A program made the translations under genes and the position numbers. Positions 1 through 8,167 of a DNA stretch of 64,000 nucleotides are shown here, piece after piece. The notes under the pieces are model-generated. The model ran no database searches. It was not told where the DNA came from and saw nothing but the letters and a program-made list of their open reading frames with translations. Source of the DNA: CBDAKK01 sp965216965 (lineage in GTDB: Bacteria; Spirochaetota; Spirochaetia; WTKD01; G963693115); the NCBI GenBank assembly GCA_965216965.1, contig CBDCGX010000014.1, forward strand, positions 39,287 through 103,286. Reading direction: 5' to 3'. The stretch's first letter is position 1. Every line of letters begins with the position of its first letter.

Positions 1-782
1 GGGAAAAACTTTTTAAAGAATGTAAGTGGATTCATTTTTACAAAAGTTATTAAAAGCCCCTGATAAGTGAACAATGCATGTATAAACAATGCTCCTAGTA
101 CTGATGCCATATATTTCAGCAAAGGAAGCATAGCACTATATCCTAGTAAAGCAAAGGTTTGTGCAATTAAGCAAAATACCCCAATAGGTGCGAATTTCAT
201 AATGAAATTAACCATTGCCAATACTAAATTATTAGCAGTATCAAAGAGACTTTTTATCTTATTAGCCTTATCTCCAAGAAGCGTTAACACGGCTCCTGTT
301 AATAATGCAAAAGCAATTATTTGTAGCATCTTCCCTTTAGCCATTGCATCAATAGGATTTGATGGTACCATATCAATTAATACGTCTGCAAACGGTTTAG
401 ATTCTCCAATAGTTTTATTAACTGTGTTAATTGAACTTGGTGTTAATCCAGCTCCGGGATCAATGAGGTTTGAGACTACTAAGGCAATAACAATTGCAAT
501 AGCTGTTGTAATTAAATAAAACCCTAAGGTTTTAGCACCTATTCTTCCTAGTTTTTTGATATCTCCTATTGAGGCTGCCCCTACAGTCAAAGAGATAAGT
601 ACTAGTGGAACTACCATCATCTTAATTAGTTTAATAAATATTGATCCACCTGTCTTGAGAGCAAATTCAATAATGTAATTTGATACAAATGGAATTTCTT
701 TCATTGGATATAATATTAATCCAAAAATTATACCCACAATTAAACCAATAAGAATTTTTGTTGTTAACGTTGATTTCTTCAT
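1..782 (-). CDS. Na+/dicarboxylate (glutamate) symporter, DAACS family, C-terminus cut by window edge
   Basis: Reading the minus strand from an ATG at 782 gives 260 open codons running off the window edge. The start has a clear AAGGAG Shine-Dalgarno site (plus positions 792-797). The protein begins MKKSTLTTKILIGLIVG and is strongly hydrophobic. It carries the family hallmarks of GltP/DctA carriers: a segment KLIKMMVVPLVLISLTVG near residue 55, and MLQIIAFALLTGAVL followed by IMKFAPIGVFCLIAQ near residues 170-220. These carriers import glutamate, aspartate or C4-dicarboxylates with sodium across the inner membrane; the exact substrate cannot be told, because the serine-rich loop and later substrate-binding part lie outside the window. 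Isoleucine is mostly ATT here (about 26 ATT to 9 ATA by hand count), the reverse of the next gene, so it may be a recent acquisition. Confidence 0.9.
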   Translation of the reverse strand, partial: MKKSTLTTKILIGLIVGIIFGLILYPMKEIPFVSNYIIEFALKTGGSIFIKLIKMMVVPLVLISLTVGAASIGDIKKLGRIGAKTLGFYLITTAIAIVIALVVSNLIDPGAGLTPSSINTVNKTIGESKPFADVLIDMVPSNPIDAMAKGKMLQIIAFALLTGAVLTLLGDKANKIKSLFDTANNLVLAMVNFIMKFAPIGVFCLIAQTFALLGYSAMLPLLKYMASVLGALFIHALFTYQGLLITFVKMNPLTFFKKFF

Positions 783-1174
783 TTTTAATTTCTCCTTATT
801 TTTTCATTATTATAAAATTTATAAAATTTTTCATTATTATAAAATTAATCCAGTAACGTTTGAAGTATATGTTAATACATGAATGCCTCCTTAATGATCT
901 ATAAACTAAAATAGATTAAGTTTTGCGAAAGTAGTAAAAAAATATTTGTGATGTAATCATATTAAAATATGTCATCTTTCATATAGAAAAGATACATTTT
1001 TTTTCTACAAAAATATAATTTTATTATATCACAAATACAATGAAAAAGCATCTTTATTCCCTGTATATTTTATACATAGCATTATTCATTTATTTTTTAT
1101 TACAAATCTTTATAGATGTAAAAATATTTTATATAAATTAATGTATAGGAACATATTAAAAATGTTTAAAAGGC
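783..1174. other. AT-rich intergenic region with a 27-bp direct repeat
   Basis: No gene is visible in this divergent gap between the symporter and rny. A 19-base unit beginning TTTTCATTATTATAAAA occurs at 801-819 and again, identical, at 828-846, giving a 27-bp period. It lies just upstream of the symporter start and could affect its expression, or it may be only low-complexity sequence. Confidence 0.4.
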
Positions 1175-1203
1175 TTGTAATTTTGGAAGATATTTATTAT
1201 AAT
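1175..1203 (+). promoter_or_regulatory. Sigma-70-type promoter of rny
   Basis: TTGTAA (1175-1180), a 17-bp spacer and a perfect TATAAT (1198-1203) stand 61 bases upstream of the rny ATG. The rny start itself has a GGGAGTG ribosome-binding site about 6 bases before the ATG. Confidence 0.65.
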
Positions 1204-1264
1204 AGTCACAATTATATAAAATTATATTTTATATAAATTTATTTTAACAAATAGGGAGTGATAT

Positions 1265-2803
1265 ATGATTACAATATTAATATCAATAGCACTTCTCTTA
1301 ATTGGCATAGTAATAGGATTAGTATCATTATGGATATATTCAAAATCTTCTTTAACATCTGCAGAGCAAAGAGCAGCGAGGGTTATATCAGATGCTAAAT
1401 TACAAGCTGAAACTCTTAATAAGGAATACCTTTATGAGGCAAGAGAGCAACTTCAAAAAGAAAAGAAAGAGCACAATAATGAGGTAAGAGAAGCTCAACG
1501 AGAGTTAAATCAGCTTAAGTTCCGTTTACAAAAACGAGAAGACCAAATTGAGGAGAAATTATCCCGTTTGGAACAACAACAAAGAGAAGTACTTGACAAT
1601 AAAGAGAAGATAAAACAACGTGAAAGTGAATTAGAAAAAGAAAGAAATGAAATAATACACAAGCTTGAATCTATAGCTCGCCTCACTGCTGAAGAAGCAA
1701 GAAAATTGCTTATAGAACAGGTTACGGCAAGTGCTAAACAACAAATGCAATTTCTTACTCACAAAATAGAACAAGATGCTGTTCAATCTGCAGAACGAAG
1801 GGGAAAAGAGCTTATTGTAATGGCAGCTCAGCGCCTTGCTTCTGAAGTAAGTGCAGAAGCAACCATATCGACAGTAATACTTCCCAATGAAGAAATGAAG
1901 GGTCGTGTTATTGGAAAAGACGGACGAAACATACGATCTATAGAAACACTTACTGGTGCGGATATCATAATAGATGACACCCCCGAGGCGGTAATTGTAT
2001 CATGCTTTAATCCAGTACGAAGAGCAATAGCAGTACAAACTCTTTCTAATCTTGTAAAAGATGGACGTATTCACCCAGCAAAAATAGAAGAAGAAGTTAT
2101 CAAAGTTACACAAAATCTCAATAAAGTTGTATACGAAGAGGGAGAAAAGGCATTCTTAGATCTTGGACTTCATGGCTCCATGCATTCAGATGGGTTATGT
2201 GCTATAGGAAGATTAAAATTTAGAACAAGCTATGGTCAAAATGTTCTCAATCACTCAAAGGAAGTTGCTTCTATAGCTGGAATTCTTGCGAAAGAAATTG
2301 GCATTGCAAATGTAGATATAGCAAAGCGTGGAGCGCTGCTCCACGATGTTGGTAAAAGTATGGATTCCAATGTGTCTCTCAGTCATGTAGAACTTGGTGT
2401 CGATTTAGCAAAACGTATCAATGAGTCTCCAGAAGTAATAAATTGTATTGCAGCTCATCATGGCGATGTTCCACATACTTGTATAGAATCCGTCATTGTA
2501 CAAACAGCAGACGCTATTTCGGCTTCACGACCAGGTGCAAGGCGAGATACTCTTGAAAGTTATATAGAGCGACTTGAAAAACTTGAAGCAATGACAGCCG
2601 ATATACCGGGCATACAAAACACCTATGCTCTTCATGCAGGAAGAGAATTAAGAGTCATAATTAAAAGCGATGAAGTTTCTGACTCAGAAGTGTTAAATAT
2701 AGCAAAAAGTATTTGTCAACGAATAGAAGAAAATCTTAAACATCCTGGACGAATAAAAGTCGTTGCAATACGAGAACAACGAATTATAGAATATGCTCGC
2801 TAA
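1265..2803 (+). CDS. rny: Ribonuclease Y
   Basis: 512 aa, the usual length for RNase Y, the membrane-anchored endoribonuclease that starts decay of many mRNAs. Domains in order: one N-terminal membrane helix (residues 2-24); a long charged coiled coil (about 30-180) rich in Glu, Lys and Gln; a KH RNA-binding domain from about 204 with the GRVIGKDGRNIRS loop; and an HD phosphohydrolase domain with the catalytic motif LLHDVGKS near 357-364, then HVELG and AAHHGD downstream. The C-terminus RIKVVAIREQRIIEYAR is typical. The start is fixed by the GGGAGTG site and by the position of the membrane helix. It is followed after 41 bases by tlyA on the same strand, probably as one transcript. No anomaly seen. 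Confidence 0.97.
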   Translation: MITILISIALLLIGIVIGLVSLWIYSKSSLTSAEQRAARVISDAKLQAETLNKEYLYEAREQLQKEKKEHNNEVREAQRELNQLKFRLQKREDQIEEKLSRLEQQQREVLDNKEKIKQRESELEKERNEIIHKLESIARLTAEEARKLLIEQVTASAKQQMQFLTHKIEQDAVQSAERRGKELIVMAAQRLASEVSAEATISTVILPNEEMKGRVIGKDGRNIRSIETLTGADIIIDDTPEAVIVSCFNPVRRAIAVQTLSNLVKDGRIHPAKIEEEVIKVTQNLNKVVYEEGEKAFLDLGLHGSMHSDGLCAIGRLKFRTSYGQNVLNHSKEVASIAGILAKEIGIANVDIAKRGALLHDVGKSMDSNVSLSHVELGVDLAKRINESPEVINCIAAHHGDVPHTCIESVIVQTADAISASRPGARRDTLESYIERLEKLEAMTADIPGIQNTYALHAGRELRVIIKSDEVSDSEVLNIAKSICQRIEENLKHPGRIKVVAIREQRIIEYAR

Positions 2804-2844
2804 ATACGAGTATATTCTTTTACATTTTTGGTTTTTCTTGTAAT

Positions 2845-3852
2845 ATGAAGATGTATGAATCAAAGAAAAAGAACGAGAATGCTCAAGAAAACGATTATCA
2901 TGTAAAAGCTTCCATAACAGGAAGCTTGCTTTTTGTATTACAAAAACATTTTAAAAGATTCTCAAAAGATACATTGTTATCATTTATATTTTGTGGTGAA
3001 ATAAAAGTGAACGGTAGTATCATTAAAACTCACTTACATAAAGTAAAGAGAGGAGATCATCTTCTAATTCTTAGAAAAGATTCTTATGTTTCTCGAGGCG
3101 CATATAAAATAGTACACCCCATAGAAAAATGGAATATACGTGTTAAGGATAAAATCTGGCTAGATTGCGGTGCTGCAACAGGAGGATTTACAGATTATTT
3201 ACTTTCATTAGGTGCTTCTGCTGTGCATACGGTAGACATTGCATACAATGCCTTAGCGTATAAACTTCGAATAGACAAAAGAGTATTAGTTCATGAAAAA
3301 ACCAATATATTTTCTGTAAACTCACTTACACCTACTGTAGATTCTGCTGTAGTAGACGTGTCTTTTAGATCTCTAAGAAACGTATTATCTCATGTATTAT
3401 CCCTTTGCAAAGAGGGATGTGCACTCGCATTGTGTAAACCGCAATTTGAGCTTGCTTATACCCTGCGTAATAATAAAAAAAAAACATCTCAAAGATCTGT
3501 TGATATCGATAAAAATGAAAACTCCATACTTACAAATGCAATACATAAGCTAAAAAACACTACAAATGGTGAAGAAAAATTTTCTGGAGTAATAAGGAAC
3601 GATATAATAAGAAAGAATGTGATTCTTAAAACAATACTTTCTCTTTTAAAAGAACAAGTGTTTACTCATGCGATATGCCCTGCTGGCATTCATGGGCGGA
3701 GGGGAAACCAAGAATTCTTTTTATATGTACGTAACATTATCCCCCAAACACTTGAAAAAGACTTGCTACATTGTAGCACTTCAAAAAATGAAATCTGCCA
3801 CTCTTTTTACAAAGAGTTATATGACAAAAGCATGCATGTGAATAACCTATAA
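2845..3852 (+). CDS. tlyA: TlyA-family rRNA 2'-O-methyltransferase (S4 + FtsJ domains)
   Basis: TlyA proteins methylate ribose 2'-OH of cytidines in 16S and/or 23S rRNA using AdoMet; spirochaete members were historically called haemolysins. An S4 RNA-binding domain lies at about residues 22-85 and ends in the SRGAYK linker (family SRGGLK). The Rossmann methyltransferase domain starts with LDCGAATGGFTD at about 106, followed by VDIAYN, VDVSF (about 170) and CKPQFE (about 198). At 335 aa it is 60-80 residues longer than usual. The extra length is a Lys/Asn-rich insert after KPQFE, and the usual GKGG-type motif there is not recognisable. No good Shine-Dalgarno site precedes the ATG; a second Met two codons on is an alternative start. 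It converges with the next gene, with 6 bases of overlap at the 3' ends. Confidence 0.88.
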   Translation: MKMYESKKKNENAQENDYHVKASITGSLLFVLQKHFKRFSKDTLLSFIFCGEIKVNGSIIKTHLHKVKRGDHLLILRKDSYVSRGAYKIVHPIEKWNIRVKDKIWLDCGAATGGFTDYLLSLGASAVHTVDIAYNALAYKLRIDKRVLVHEKTNIFSVNSLTPTVDSAVVDVSFRSLRNVLSHVLSLCKEGCALALCKPQFELAYTLRNNKKKTSQRSVDIDKNENSILTNAIHKLKNTTNGEEKFSGVIRNDIIRKNVILKTILSLLKEQVFTHAICPAGIHGRRGNQEFFLYVRNIIPQTLEKDLLHCSTSKNEICHSFYKELYDKSMHVNNL

Positions 3853-4599
3853 CTTGCTTCTAAGATAGATTTTATCTATAGGATTTTTTATAGCAATTCC
3901 TGAATCACCACTTAAAAACAAAACCGATTTTCCCTCTATAAGAATTTGAACTTTATCTATTGTTGGAAACTCTGTGCTTGTGTATACAATTTGAAACAGT
4001 TGAGCCATGCTTGCAATAGGACCTCCTGAATTGAATTGAAATTCATCGTTAAAATCAAGATATGCAATGTTATCTTTCACATAAATTGAACGAACAAGAC
4101 CTGCTTTAGGGATAAAGCTTTTAATATTATTATTTTGTTCTTTTTGAGTAGGACCTTTAAATAATTCTTTGAGTGTATTTGTAAGTATAGCATTTGTTCT
4201 TTCTATATTTCGCTTCCTAGGAATCATTGTGAATAACCCATCATTATTCATTTTTACAAAATACACGGTAGTTACAATGTTATCAACATCCTTTGTAGAA
4301 AGTGGGGGGGGATCATTGCTTGGTGTATTACCTGTAGAAAAACTATCTTCATTCTTTTTTTCTTCTTTAGATTGTAATGAAGAAGTATCTTCTTTTATAG
4401 GAGTTTGTTTTTCTTTTTTTGTTGTGGATTCTTCTGTAGATGTAAATTGGTATAGTAGTGTTCTTATTGTCCCAAAATTTGAAAGAGCATAAAAAAATGT
4501 AAAGGCAACAAGAATAATCCATAAAATAGCATTAAGTGAGATCTTTTTTTTGCGCTTTCTAACTTTTTTTTTCTTTGAAAAGAACATAAATACTATCAC
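3847..4599 (-). CDS. Membrane-anchored GerMN-domain protein
   Basis: 250 aa from the first Met; a Met four codons in (start 4587) gives the cleaner N-terminus MFFSKKKKVRKRKKK. A very basic cytoplasmic tail is followed by one membrane helix (about residues 23-42), a low-complexity Ser/Thr/Glu/Lys stretch (about 50-100), and a GerMN-like domain (about 110-235) with NTLKELFKGPT, IPKAGLVRSIYVKDNIAYLDFN and the VQILIEGK strand. GerMN domains occur in extracytoplasmic envelope proteins such as sporulation GerM and spirochaete lipoproteins; the role here is unknown. The coding strand contains a run of eight C (G8 on the plus strand near 4307-4314) encoding a Pro-Pro-Pro segment, a possible slippage site. 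It is divergent from ptsI with only 45 bases between starts. Confidence 0.7.
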   Translation of the reverse strand: MIVFMFFSKKKKVRKRKKKISLNAILWIILVAFTFFYALSNFGTIRTLLYQFTSTEESTTKKEKQTPIKEDTSSLQSKEEKKNEDSFSTGNTPSNDPPPLSTKDVDNIVTTVYFVKMNNDGLFTMIPRKRNIERTNAILTNTLKELFKGPTQKEQNNNIKSFIPKAGLVRSIYVKDNIAYLDFNDEFQFNSGGPIASMAQLFQIVYTSTEFPTIDKVQILIEGKSVLFLSGDSGIAIKNPIDKIYLRSKL

Positions 4600-4630
4600 T
4601 AGTATAGTGATAAATATAATAAATGTGAAG

Positions 4631-4636
4631 TATAAT
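4631..4636 (+). promoter_or_regulatory. -10 element (TATAAT) just before ptsI
   Basis: A perfect TATAAT ends 8 bases before the ptsI ATG at 4645 and no Shine-Dalgarno site is present. Transcription would begin at or within a few bases of the start codon, so the mRNA would be leaderless or nearly so. No convincing -35 is seen. Confidence 0.4.
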
Positions 4637-4644
4637 AAAAATAG

Positions 4645-6379
4645 ATGTGTATCTTACACGGAATGTCCGTATCTAAAGGAATTGCTATAGCTCCTGCCTA
4701 TGTATTTCTTTCCGATACGACCATGATGGTTCCTCGTTATTATGTAGAAAACTATAATATAAAACAAGAAATACTACGTTTAGAAAATGCAATGGAAGAA
4801 GTGAGAACCGATATTTATAAAACATATGAAAACCAAAATAACAAAGTAGCAAAAAACATTTTAGAAACACATACATTTATACTTGAAGATAATGAACTCA
4901 TAGAAAAAATCACTCGTACCATAGAAAAAGAATATTTTAATGCAGAATGGGCCGTAAGAATTATTACTAAAGAATACATGCATAAATTTGCTATTATGGA
5001 AGATGAATATTTCCAGCAAAGGACCCATGATGTAAATGATATAGCACTTCATATTATAAATAAATTAGGCAGTAATAATAAATGTGAAAAAAACAACCTA
5101 GATGCACCAAAAATAATTGTTGCTAATACGCTTCTTCCAATGCAATTTTTACGACTTCCAAGAAAAAATATTGCAGGGATAATATTAGAAAAAGGTGGAA
5201 AAACAACTCATGTAACCATAATAGCAAAAGCATTTAGTATCCCTATGATTATTAATGTAAAAAATATTAGCAAAATACTTCCTAAGCAAAATCTCATACT
5301 TGACGCAAACACTGGACAAATCATACTTAATGCAAATGAGCATACTATAAAAGTATTTGAAATTGAAGATGAAAAAAAGAAAAAAGAAAAATCTTCTCAA
5401 GAGGAGAAAGTTCAATCTTTAAAACATTGTACAAAAGGACAATCAAATTATGACTTTCCAAATTAATGTTGATATACTAGAAGAGCTTGATTGCCGTGCA
5501 ATTGAATATACTGATGGTATAGGGCTGTTTAGAACAGAATTTATATTTCCTAATATTTCTCCCTTGCAAGATAGCGAAGAAGAACAATACACAGCCTATC
5601 TAAACATATTCAAATATATGAAAGGAAAACCTATTACTATCCGAACATTTGATTTTGGAGGAGAAAAAAAAACAACAAAAATACAAACATCAAAAGAAAA
5701 CAATCCGCTTTTGGGAATAAGAGGAATACGATTTTACCATAAAGATAATCAAGAACTATTTTTATCTCAATTGCGCGCACTTCTTCGAGCATCTTTTATT
5801 GGAAAGCTTAATATTCTTCTTCCCATGGTGTCTACTTTAGAAGAAATATATACAATCAAAGAATATTTAGAAGCCACAAAAGCAGAAATTTCTTCTCAGG
5901 GGATTTTAGGCACTCCCCAATATAAATTAGGAGTAATGATAGAAGTTCCCTCACTTTTATATCAATTGAAAGAAGTATCACAAATTTGTGATTTTTGGTC
6001 TATAGGAACCAATGATCTCCTACAATACATAATGGCAACCGATAGGAGCAATAGTAATGTAGAATATCTTTATTCCTATATGCAACCTGCTTTTTTAAGA
6101 GTCTTACAAAAAATATTCTACGAAGGATACAAGTATAAAACAGAAGTAATTATGTGTGGAGAAATGGCAAGTGATATATATTCAATACCTCTTTTATTGG
6201 GAGCAGGGTTAAGAAACTTTAGTGTTTCTCTTTCAAATCTTGCAGAAGTAATCAATATCGCAACATCATACAATACCAAAGATACACGAGAGCTATTTGA
6301 ACGTGCTGTTATGTGCAATTCTGTTAAAGCAGTCGAAAAAGAAGTAAAAGAATTTATAAACAACTTTAACGTACATTAA
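4645..6379 (+). pseudogene. ptsI: PTS enzyme I (phosphoenolpyruvate-protein phosphotransferase), split by a +1 frameshift
   Basis: EI takes phosphate from phosphoenolpyruvate on a histidine and passes it to HPr. The N-terminal part (4645-5466) begins with LHGMSVSKGIAIAPAYV and has the active-site loop GGKTTHVTIIAKAFSIPMI with His at about residue 189. The C-terminal part continues in the next frame (from about 5450) with DGIGLFRTEF, IRTFDFGGEK, NPLLGIRGIR, SIGTNDLLQY and the PEP-site Cys in VIMCGEMASD. Together they give about 575 aa, a normal EI length. The frame changes near 5440-5455 by one extra base in an AAATTATG stretch. An ATG at 5450 could restart translation, so two separate polypeptides are conceivable, but one insertion (perhaps a sequencing error) is simpler. 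Its natural partners in the window are the EIIA domains on the two antiporters. Confidence 0.85.
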
Positions 6380-6402
6380 TAGCATAATAGTACAAAAAAC
6401 AA

Positions 6403-6408
6403 TATAAT
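6403..6408 (+). promoter_or_regulatory. -10 element (TATAAT) just before der
   Basis: TATAAT ends 11 bases before the ATG at 6420. No Shine-Dalgarno site lies between. This fits a near-leaderless der transcript and argues against the TTG at 6411 as the start. Confidence 0.4.
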
Positions 6409-6419
6409 TATTGAAACGT

Positions 6420-7766
6420 ATGAAAGATCTCCTTGTAGCAATAATTGGAAAACCAAATGTGGGAAAATCCACTCTTTTTAATGCGCTTGTAAATAAGAAA
6501 CTTGCCATTACACATAAAACACCAGGAGTCACGCACGAAGGAACAAATTGCCTATTTAATTACAATAATCATACTTTCTTACTACAAGATACAGGGGGAA
6601 TAACTGATGAAGGAATATTCTCAAAAGAAATATCAAAAAGAAGCAAAGACATACTTTCACGTGCTTCGCTTATTATATTTGTTGTATCTGTAAAAGATGA
6701 TCTCAACGCAGAAGACTATTATATTATTGATTTTTTGCGAAAACAAAATATTGTAACAATTCTTGTTGTTAATAAAGTAGATACTGTTAGTTTAGAATGG
6801 GAAGCTCAAAATTTTTCTTCGCTTGGTTTTGGAAAAACTTTTTTTGTTTCTGCAACTCATAAAAAAAATATAGATGGACTTCTCAACTTAATATGTGAAA
6901 AAATATCTATGCAATACGACCATAGTAATACGACACCCTCCAATACTACTGCTGTAAAAAAAGAAAACATAAACGATTCTAGTCATATACGGCTTTTAAT
7001 TCTTGGCAAACCAAATACAGGGAAATCTTCTCTTATAAATAAAATAAGTAATAGTGATCTTATGGTCTCCGATACGCCAGGAACTACAAGAGATATTTGT
7101 GAAAATCACTTTGAGTATAATAATAAACCATATACTCTTGTAGATAGTGCCGGTATACGAAAAAAAAATAAAATACTACAAGAAATTGAGTATTATTCAA
7201 TACATCGAGCAATTACTGCTATTGAAAATGTTGATATTGTACTTCTTCTTGTTTCTGTCCTTAATGATTTTTCAGAACAAGATAAAAAATTATCTTCTCT
7301 TGTTCTTAGAAGAGGGAAGGGGCTTGTTATAGGGCTCAATAAATGGGATTGTTTAGATGTTACTTCTAATCGTTTACAGGCAGAAAAAGATAGAATATGC
7401 TTTTTACTTCCACAAATACATTTTGCTCCAATACTTCCTCTTAGTGCAAAGACAGGCTATGGTATTTCCAAACTATTTAAAACACTACAAAACATAAACA
7501 CACAGCTATACACGCGAATAAATACATCAAAACTAAACAATCACATGAAAAAATGGATACTTCGCACACCACCTCCAATAAAAAGGGGGCGAAAAGGTAA
7601 AATTAAATTTATAGCTCAAAAAGGTGGTCTTCCAATTCTTTTTGTTATGTACGTAAATTCTCCTAATATTTTCACAGAGTCTTATATAACATATATAAAA
7701 AATCAGATTCGGAAAGACTTTCTTCATGAAATACCTTTTGATATAAAAGTATTAAAAAATATCTAA
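6420..7766 (+). CDS. der: Ribosome-assembly GTPase Der (EngA)
   Basis: 448 aa with two GTPase domains in tandem, the mark of Der, which helps mature the 50S subunit. The first P-loop is GKPNVGKST near the N-terminus, with DTGG and NKVD following. The second P-loop, GKPNTGKSS, is near residue 193, with DTPGTTRD, DSAGIRKK and NKWD. The KH-like C-terminal domain ends the protein, including the TPPPIKRGRKGKIKFIAQ segment typical of Der. I start it at the ATG at 6420 (MKDLLVAIIGKPNVGKS), because the in-frame TTG three codons upstream lies close to the -10. It follows ptsI by 40 bases and ends in an intrinsic terminator overlapping its stop codon. Confidence 0.96.
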   Translation: MKDLLVAIIGKPNVGKSTLFNALVNKKLAITHKTPGVTHEGTNCLFNYNNHTFLLQDTGGITDEGIFSKEISKRSKDILSRASLIIFVVSVKDDLNAEDYYIIDFLRKQNIVTILVVNKVDTVSLEWEAQNFSSLGFGKTFFVSATHKKNIDGLLNLICEKISMQYDHSNTTPSNTTAVKKENINDSSHIRLLILGKPNTGKSSLINKISNSDLMVSDTPGTTRDICENHFEYNNKPYTLVDSAGIRKKNKILQEIEYYSIHRAITAIENVDIVLLLVSVLNDFSEQDKKLSSLVLRRGKGLVIGLNKWDCLDVTSNRLQAEKDRICFLLPQIHFAPILPLSAKTGYGISKLFKTLQNINTQLYTRINTSKLNNHMKKWILRTPPPIKRGRKGKIKFIAQKGGLPILFVMYVNSPNIFTESYITYIKNQIRKDFLHEIPFDIKVLKNI

Positions 7767-7786
7767 TATGATTTAGATATTTTTTT
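7757..7786 (+). terminator. Intrinsic terminator of der
   Basis: Perfect 10-bp stem AAATATCTAA (7757-7766) and TTAGATATTT (7773-7782), 6-base loop, with the T run continuing to 7786. The left arm contains the der stop codon. Confidence 0.75.
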
Positions 7787-7805
7787 AGCTGTGCTTTAAT
7801 TATGC

Positions 7806-7811
7806 TATACT
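7806..7811 (+). promoter_or_regulatory. -10 element (TATACT) just before the MerR gene
   Basis: TATACT ends 8 bases before the ATG at 7820, directly after the der terminator, so this gene very likely has its own start of transcription. There is no Shine-Dalgarno site. Confidence 0.45.
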
Positions 7812-7819
7812 ATAAATAA

Positions 7820-8167
7820 ATGAGTACATATACGATCACACAAGTTTCTGATTTACTCGGTATCAAAGTACATACAATACGGTATTGGGAAAAACATATT
7901 CCTCTTATTTCTATTAAGCGAGATGATATGGGAAAACGCCTATATGGGAAACAAGATATTTTCATATTATCACGAATGGCACATCTTATAGAAAAAAAAC
8001 GATATACTGTACGTGGAGCATCGGATGAAATTGTAGAGCAAGCTCGTAAGGGATGGGACCCAATCGTAAGAAAAACATATTTTGACGCACTTAAAAAATT
8101 TAAGGATCAGCGCGGTATACTTAAAAAAGCACATGGTATTATAGATGAAATTAAAAATAAAAAGTAG
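7820..8167 (+). CDS. MerR-family transcriptional regulator
   Basis: 115 aa. The N-terminal winged helix-turn-helix is plain: YTITQVSDLLGIKVHTIRYWEK, then RLYGKQDIFILSRMAHLIEKKRYTVRGA. This matches the MerR fold (residues 3-70), with the HTIRYWEK recognition helix. The C-terminal 45 residues are charged and helical, suitable for a dimerisation coiled coil. No cysteine cluster for metal sensing is present, so it is not a metal-responsive MerR of the classic kind. The trigger is unknown. It overlaps the start of the next gene by 23 bases, so the two are probably translated from one mRNA. Confidence 0.88.
   Translation: MSTYTITQVSDLLGIKVHTIRYWEKHIPLISIKRDDMGKRLYGKQDIFILSRMAHLIEKKRYTVRGASDEIVEQARKGWDPIVRKTYFDALKKFKDQRGILKKAHGIIDEIKNKK

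Noticed and set aside
67..519. 150-codon open frame on the plus strand
   Set aside because: It lies opposite the dicarboxylate symporter, whose minus-strand frame has family motifs and a ribosome-binding site.
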